A model generated the notes under the pieces. It was not told where the DNA came from. It made no database searches and saw only the letters and a program-made list of their open reading frames with translations. This document shows positions 5,080 through 7,024 of a stretch of DNA of 7,024 bases, in pieces. Position 1 is the stretch's first letter. Every line of letters starts with the position of its first letter. Location: positions 1-7,024 of the forward strand of contig WGCR01000334.1 in assembly GCA_015493675.1 (NCBI GenBank), in the 5' to 3' direction. The stretch is from Anaerolineae bacterium (GTDB lineage: Bacteria > Chloroflexota > Anaerolineae > J102). The position numbers and the translations under genes are program-made.

Positions 5080-6048
5080 ATGTCCGAAATCTCCCATCCC
5101 CTCCCCATCGAACTCGATCCCAACCCGCCCAGACACGATTGGAACAAGCCGCAGCTCACCCGCGGGCGGCGGCCCGACTGGCTTCGGGTCTCTTCGCCCC
5201 ACGGCGATACCTTCTTCCAGGTCAACCACCTCATCCGGGCCGAAGGCCTGCACACGGTGTGCGAAGAAGCAGGCTGCCCGAATCTGGGCGAATGCTGGGG
5301 CCGCGGCACCGCCACCTTCCTGCTGCTGGGCGACACCTGCACCCGATCTTGCGGCTTCTGCAAGATCAAGGTCGGGCGGCCCGAAAAGGTGGATATCGCC
5401 GAACCCATCCGCGTGGCCCGCTCGGTGCAGGAGATGAATTTGCGCCACGCGGTGCTGACCTCGGTCAATCGCGATGAATTGCCCGACGGCGGCGCCTTCA
5501 TCTTCGCGGCCACCATCCGCAAAATTCGCGAATTTCAGCCCGGCTGCACCATCGAGGTGCTCATCCCCGATTTTCAGGGGGATGAAGCGGCGTTGTGGAC
5601 GGTGATGCGGGAGAAACCGGAAATCCTCAATCACAATGTGGAAACCGTGCCCCGGCTCTATCGCCGCGTGCGGCCCCAGGCCAAGTATCCCCGATCGCTG
5701 GAAGTGTTGCGCCGGGCCAAGGAGATGGACCCCAACGCGTTGACCAAGTCGGGCCTGATGGTGGGTCTGGGCGAGCGCTGGGAAGAGGTGATCCAGGTGA
5801 TGAAAGACCTGCGCGAGATGGATGTGGATATCCTCACCATCGGCCAGTATCTGCAGCCCACCCGTTATCATCTCCCCATCGAAAAATACTGGCATCCCGA
5901 TGAGTTCAAGGAGCTGCGCCGCATCGGCGAGGAGGAGCTGGGCTTCCGCTGGGTCGAATCGGGCCCGTTGGTGCGTTCCTCTTATCACGCCGATGGTCAG
6001 GCGCGGCTCATTACGCGCAACGACATCCCTGCGCCCGCACTGATTTGA
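5080..6048 (+). CDS. lipA: Lipoyl synthase (radical SAM)
   Basis: LipA inserts two sulfur atoms into the octanoyl chain on lipoyl domains (EC 2.8.1.8), consuming its auxiliary iron-sulfur cluster. The 322-residue protein has the auxiliary cluster motif C61-EEAG-C66-PNLGE-C72 and the radical SAM motif C87-TRS-C91-GF-C94. It also has the substrate-region motif [15 protein letters not shown] (125-139), [15 protein letters not shown] (185-199) and the C-terminal RSSYHA (299-304), whose serine ligates the auxiliary cluster. All hallmark residues are present, so it should be active. The frame is open back to 4969, but those 37 extra codons read through an inverted repeat and precede the normal family start (RRPDWLR at 30-36), so I chose the ATG at 5080. 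lipB is not in view. With lpd it indicates functional lipoyl-dependent complexes. Confidence 0.97.
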   Translation: MSEISHPLPIELDPNPPRHDWNKPQLTRGRRPDWLRVSSPHGDTFFQVNHLIRAEGLHTVCEEAGCPNLGECWGRGTATFLLLGDTCTRSCGFCKIKVGRPEKVDIAEPIRVARSVQEMNLRHAVLTSVNRDELPDGGAFIFAATIRKIREFQPGCTIEVLIPDFQGDEAALWTVMREKPEILNHNVETVPRLYRRVRPQAKYPRSLEVLRRAKEMDPNALTKSGLMVGLGERWEEVIQVMKDLREMDVDILTIGQYLQPTRYHLPIEKYWHPDEFKELRRIGEEELGFRWVESGPLVRSSYHADGQARLITRNDIPAPALI

Positions 6049-6073
6049 CAATCGCCTTGATTTTGGATAGGAT
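6045..6073 (+). promoter_or_regulatory. Sigma-70 promoter overlapping the lipA stop codon
   Basis: TTGACA (6045-6050) is a perfect -35 hexamer that overlaps the lipA stop codon TGA (6046-6048). After an ideal 17-base spacer comes TAGGAT (6068-6073), matching four of six -10 consensus positions including the key first A and last T. Transcription would start at about 6080-6081, just ahead of the structured region that ends in the terminator. Confidence 0.65.
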
Positions 6074-6079
6074 GCGCCA

Positions 6080-6189
6080 CGCTGTACATGATGACCTCCT
6101 GGCGCGACGCCGTCGTCGCCCAACGATGGCGTCAGAGAGGGCGGACCGACCTGCATTGCGAATGCGGGCCCAGTCCGCTCTCTTTTTTT
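6080..6189 (+). ncRNA. Candidate small RNA, about 110 nt, with own promoter and terminator
   Basis: From the predicted start, the transcript has a 5' segment of about 25 bases holding CCTCCT (6095-6100), the complement of the Shine-Dalgarno core. It then has an 11-bp hairpin GACGCCGTCGT/ACGATGGCGTC (6106-6133, 6-base loop, one G-U). A second, longer hairpin abuts it directly at 6134 and ends in T7. If transcription begins further upstream, GCGCCA (6074-6079) could also pair with TGGCGC (6100-6105), hiding the CCTCCT edge. The unit could be a trans-acting small RNA, a leader that attenuates the M20D gene about 200 bases on, or simply lipA's terminator region. I could not match it to a known RNA family. 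Confidence 0.45.
6134..6189 (+). terminator. Intrinsic terminator downstream of lipA
   Basis: AGAGAGGGCGGAC (6134-6146) pairs with 6173-6185 over 13 continuous base pairs, two of them G-U, and a T7 run (6183-6189) follows. The 26-base loop contains a further hairpin, GCATT/AATGC (6153-6165), extended by three more pairs at its base. It would end transcription of lipA and of the candidate small RNA. It has no T-run for the minus strand, so it is one-directional. Confidence 0.85.
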
Positions 6190-6208
6190 GTTTCGCAAAT
6201 AGTGTTGC

Positions 6209-6322
6209 TGTGTCATTCAGAGCAACAGGAAGGAGCGAAGCATGTCCTGAGCACAGCCGAAGGGAATCTCCTCTTTTGCAACCGGTGAGATTCTTCGTCG
6301 CTGCGCTCTTCAGAATGACACA
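6209..6322. repeat. Composite inverted-repeat element (TGTGTCATTC ends)
   Basis: TGTGTCATTC (6209-6218) and GAATGACACA (6313-6322) are perfect 10-bp inverted ends of a 114-base unit. An inner pair AATCTC/GAGATT flanks the centre (TTTTGCAACCGG). The right half reads GAGATTCTTCG...TCAGAATGACA, the form of a common environmental repeat. The left half is longer and carries an extra piece, TGTCCTGAGCACAGCCGAAG, that resembles a different common repeat. This suggests insertion of one repeat into another. It does not appear to encode a protein. Confidence 0.65.
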
Positions 6323-6390
6323 ATCAACTATTTTCATTCCCTATCGTGCAGCCGCTCACGACGCCCGATTCTCGTTCCGGATATACGAAC

Positions 6391-7024
6391 ATGACAGATT
6401 CTCTCTCTCTCGCAAAATCCATGTCTTCCGCCATCATTGCCTGGCGGCGGGATTTTCACCAGCATCCCGAGCTGGGGTTTCAGGAGTTTCGCACTGCTGG
6501 CATCGTGGCCGCGCATCTGGACGCGCTGGGCGTCGAAACCCGCACCGGCGTGGGCAAGACCGGCGTGGTCGGGATCATCGAAGGCGCCCGGCCCGGCCCC
6601 ACCGTGCTCCTGCGCTTCGACATGGATGCACTGCCGGTGACCGAGGAGACGGGCCAGCCCTTCGCCAGCGTATATCCGGGCCTGATGCACGCGTGCGGGC
6701 ATGACGGGCACACCGCCATCGGCATGGGCGTGGCCCAAATGCTGGCGCAGACGCGAGATCAATGGGCTGGCGCAGTCAAGCTCCTGTTTCAACCCGCAGA
6801 AGAAGGCCTGGGCGGGGCCGCGGCCACGGTGCGAGATGGCGTGTTGGCCAATCCCAAACCGGATGCCGCCTTCGCTTTGCATCTATGGAATCAATTTCCA
6901 TTGGGAGAACTGGTGGTGCAGGAGGGCCCGCTCATGGCCGCGGCGGATCGTTTCGAGATCACCATCGTGGGCAAAGGCGGGCATGGCGCTGCGCCCGAGG
7001 ACACCATCGATGCGGTGCTGGTGG
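6391..7024 (+). CDS. M20D family metallo-amidohydrolase (N-acyl amino acid / hippurate hydrolase type), 3' end beyond window
   Basis: This gene runs off the right edge; 211 codons are visible of a family usually near 380-400 residues. It hydrolyses amide bonds of N-acyl or aryl-acyl amino acids using a dinuclear metal centre, in the cytoplasm (no signal peptide). Visible motifs are WRRDFHQHPELGFQE (18-32), RFDMDALPVTEE (75-86), the metal-binding HACGHDGHTA (100-109, with C102 and H104), QPAEEG (134-139, catalytic and metal-ligand glutamates) and H164 in ALHLW. The dimer-domain motif is GKGGHGAAPEDT (194-205). At the last motif many relatives have P-H where this has P-E. RFDMDAL also replaces the commoner RADMDAL. 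The ATG at 6391 has no clear ribosome binding site; an internal ATG at 6421 is possible. The substrate cannot be told from sequence alone. Confidence 0.93.
   Translation, partial: MTDSLSLAKSMSSAIIAWRRDFHQHPELGFQEFRTAGIVAAHLDALGVETRTGVGKTGVVGIIEGARPGPTVLLRFDMDALPVTEETGQPFASVYPGLMHACGHDGHTAIGMGVAQMLAQTRDQWAGAVKLLFQPAEEGLGGAAATVRDGVLANPKPDAAFALHLWNQFPLGELVVQEGPLMAAADRFEITIVGKGGHGAAPEDTIDAVLV

Noticed and set aside
6134..6189. T-box riboswitch antiterminator
   Set aside because: GGGCGGACCGACC faintly resembles the T-box GGGTGGNACCGCG, but it lacks one base and the following bases do not fit. The strong pairing is a plain terminator, and there is no Stem I region in the short transcript or any aminoacyl-tRNA-type gene downstream.
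4939..6216. Minus-strand open frame of 425 codons opposite lipA
   Set aside because: lipA on the plus strand has every catalytic motif. The minus frame crosses repeats, the small RNA region and the lipA gene and shows no recognisable domain.
6045..6704. 219-codon plus-strand open frame after lipA
   Set aside because: It runs through the candidate small RNA, the terminator and the inverted-repeat element, then overlaps the M20D gene in another frame. Its arginine-rich C-terminal part is typical of a GC-rich shadow frame.
1..7024. CRISPR array
   Set aside because: No direct repeats of 24-40 bases with regular spacers are present on either strand; the repeats seen are inverted or 7-base periodic.

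Overview
The window looks like the end of a metagenome-type contig from a GC-rich bacterium, most plausibly a Chloroflexota (Anaerolineae-like) lineage. That placement is an inference from the gene types and from intergenic inverted repeats of kinds I associate with such genomes; no marker gene here proves it. The first 21 bases are not genomic: positions 3-21 are the 19-base Tn5 mosaic end used in Nextera libraries, so genomic sequence begins at about base 22.

Left part (22-1381): two small plus-strand genes of unknown role, the first resembling the DUF7660 family. They are clearly richer in AT than the rest (about 39% GC over 61-240, against about 62% over a sample of lpd). The second gene is bracketed by GTTAGGC and its exact reverse complement GCCTAAC, which hints at integron cassette boundaries but is not proof. 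A strong imperfect inverted repeat with an A-run on one side and a T-run on the other (1086-1182) lies between this gene and the convergent sigma gene and could terminate transcription both ways. A very GC-rich non-coding stretch follows.

Middle (1382-4765): a minus-strand divergent ECF-type sigma factor with an acidic linker and no anti-sigma gene in view. It is divergent from lpd, a full-length dihydrolipoyl dehydrogenase with its own extended -10 promoter and good ribosome binding site. After 61 bases of degenerate 7-base GTT repeats comes a DapB-like NAD(P)-dependent dehydrogenase of the 2,4-diaminopentanoate dehydrogenase (Ord) family.

Right part (4766-7024): a repeat-rich spacer, then lipA (lipoyl synthase, all key cysteines and the RSSYHA motif present). 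A strong promoter overlaps the lipA stop codon and would drive a compact RNA of about 110 nt ending in a textbook intrinsic terminator. This candidate small RNA is the most interesting item. Next comes a composite inverted-repeat element, then the first 211 codons of an M20D metallo-amidohydrolase cut by the window edge.

Functional links: lipA makes the lipoyl cofactor that Lpd reoxidises in 2-oxoacid dehydrogenase or glycine cleavage complexes, so the two genes share a pathway. The Ord-family dehydrogenase and the amidohydrolase suggest amino acid or amide catabolism, but no pathway partners are visible.
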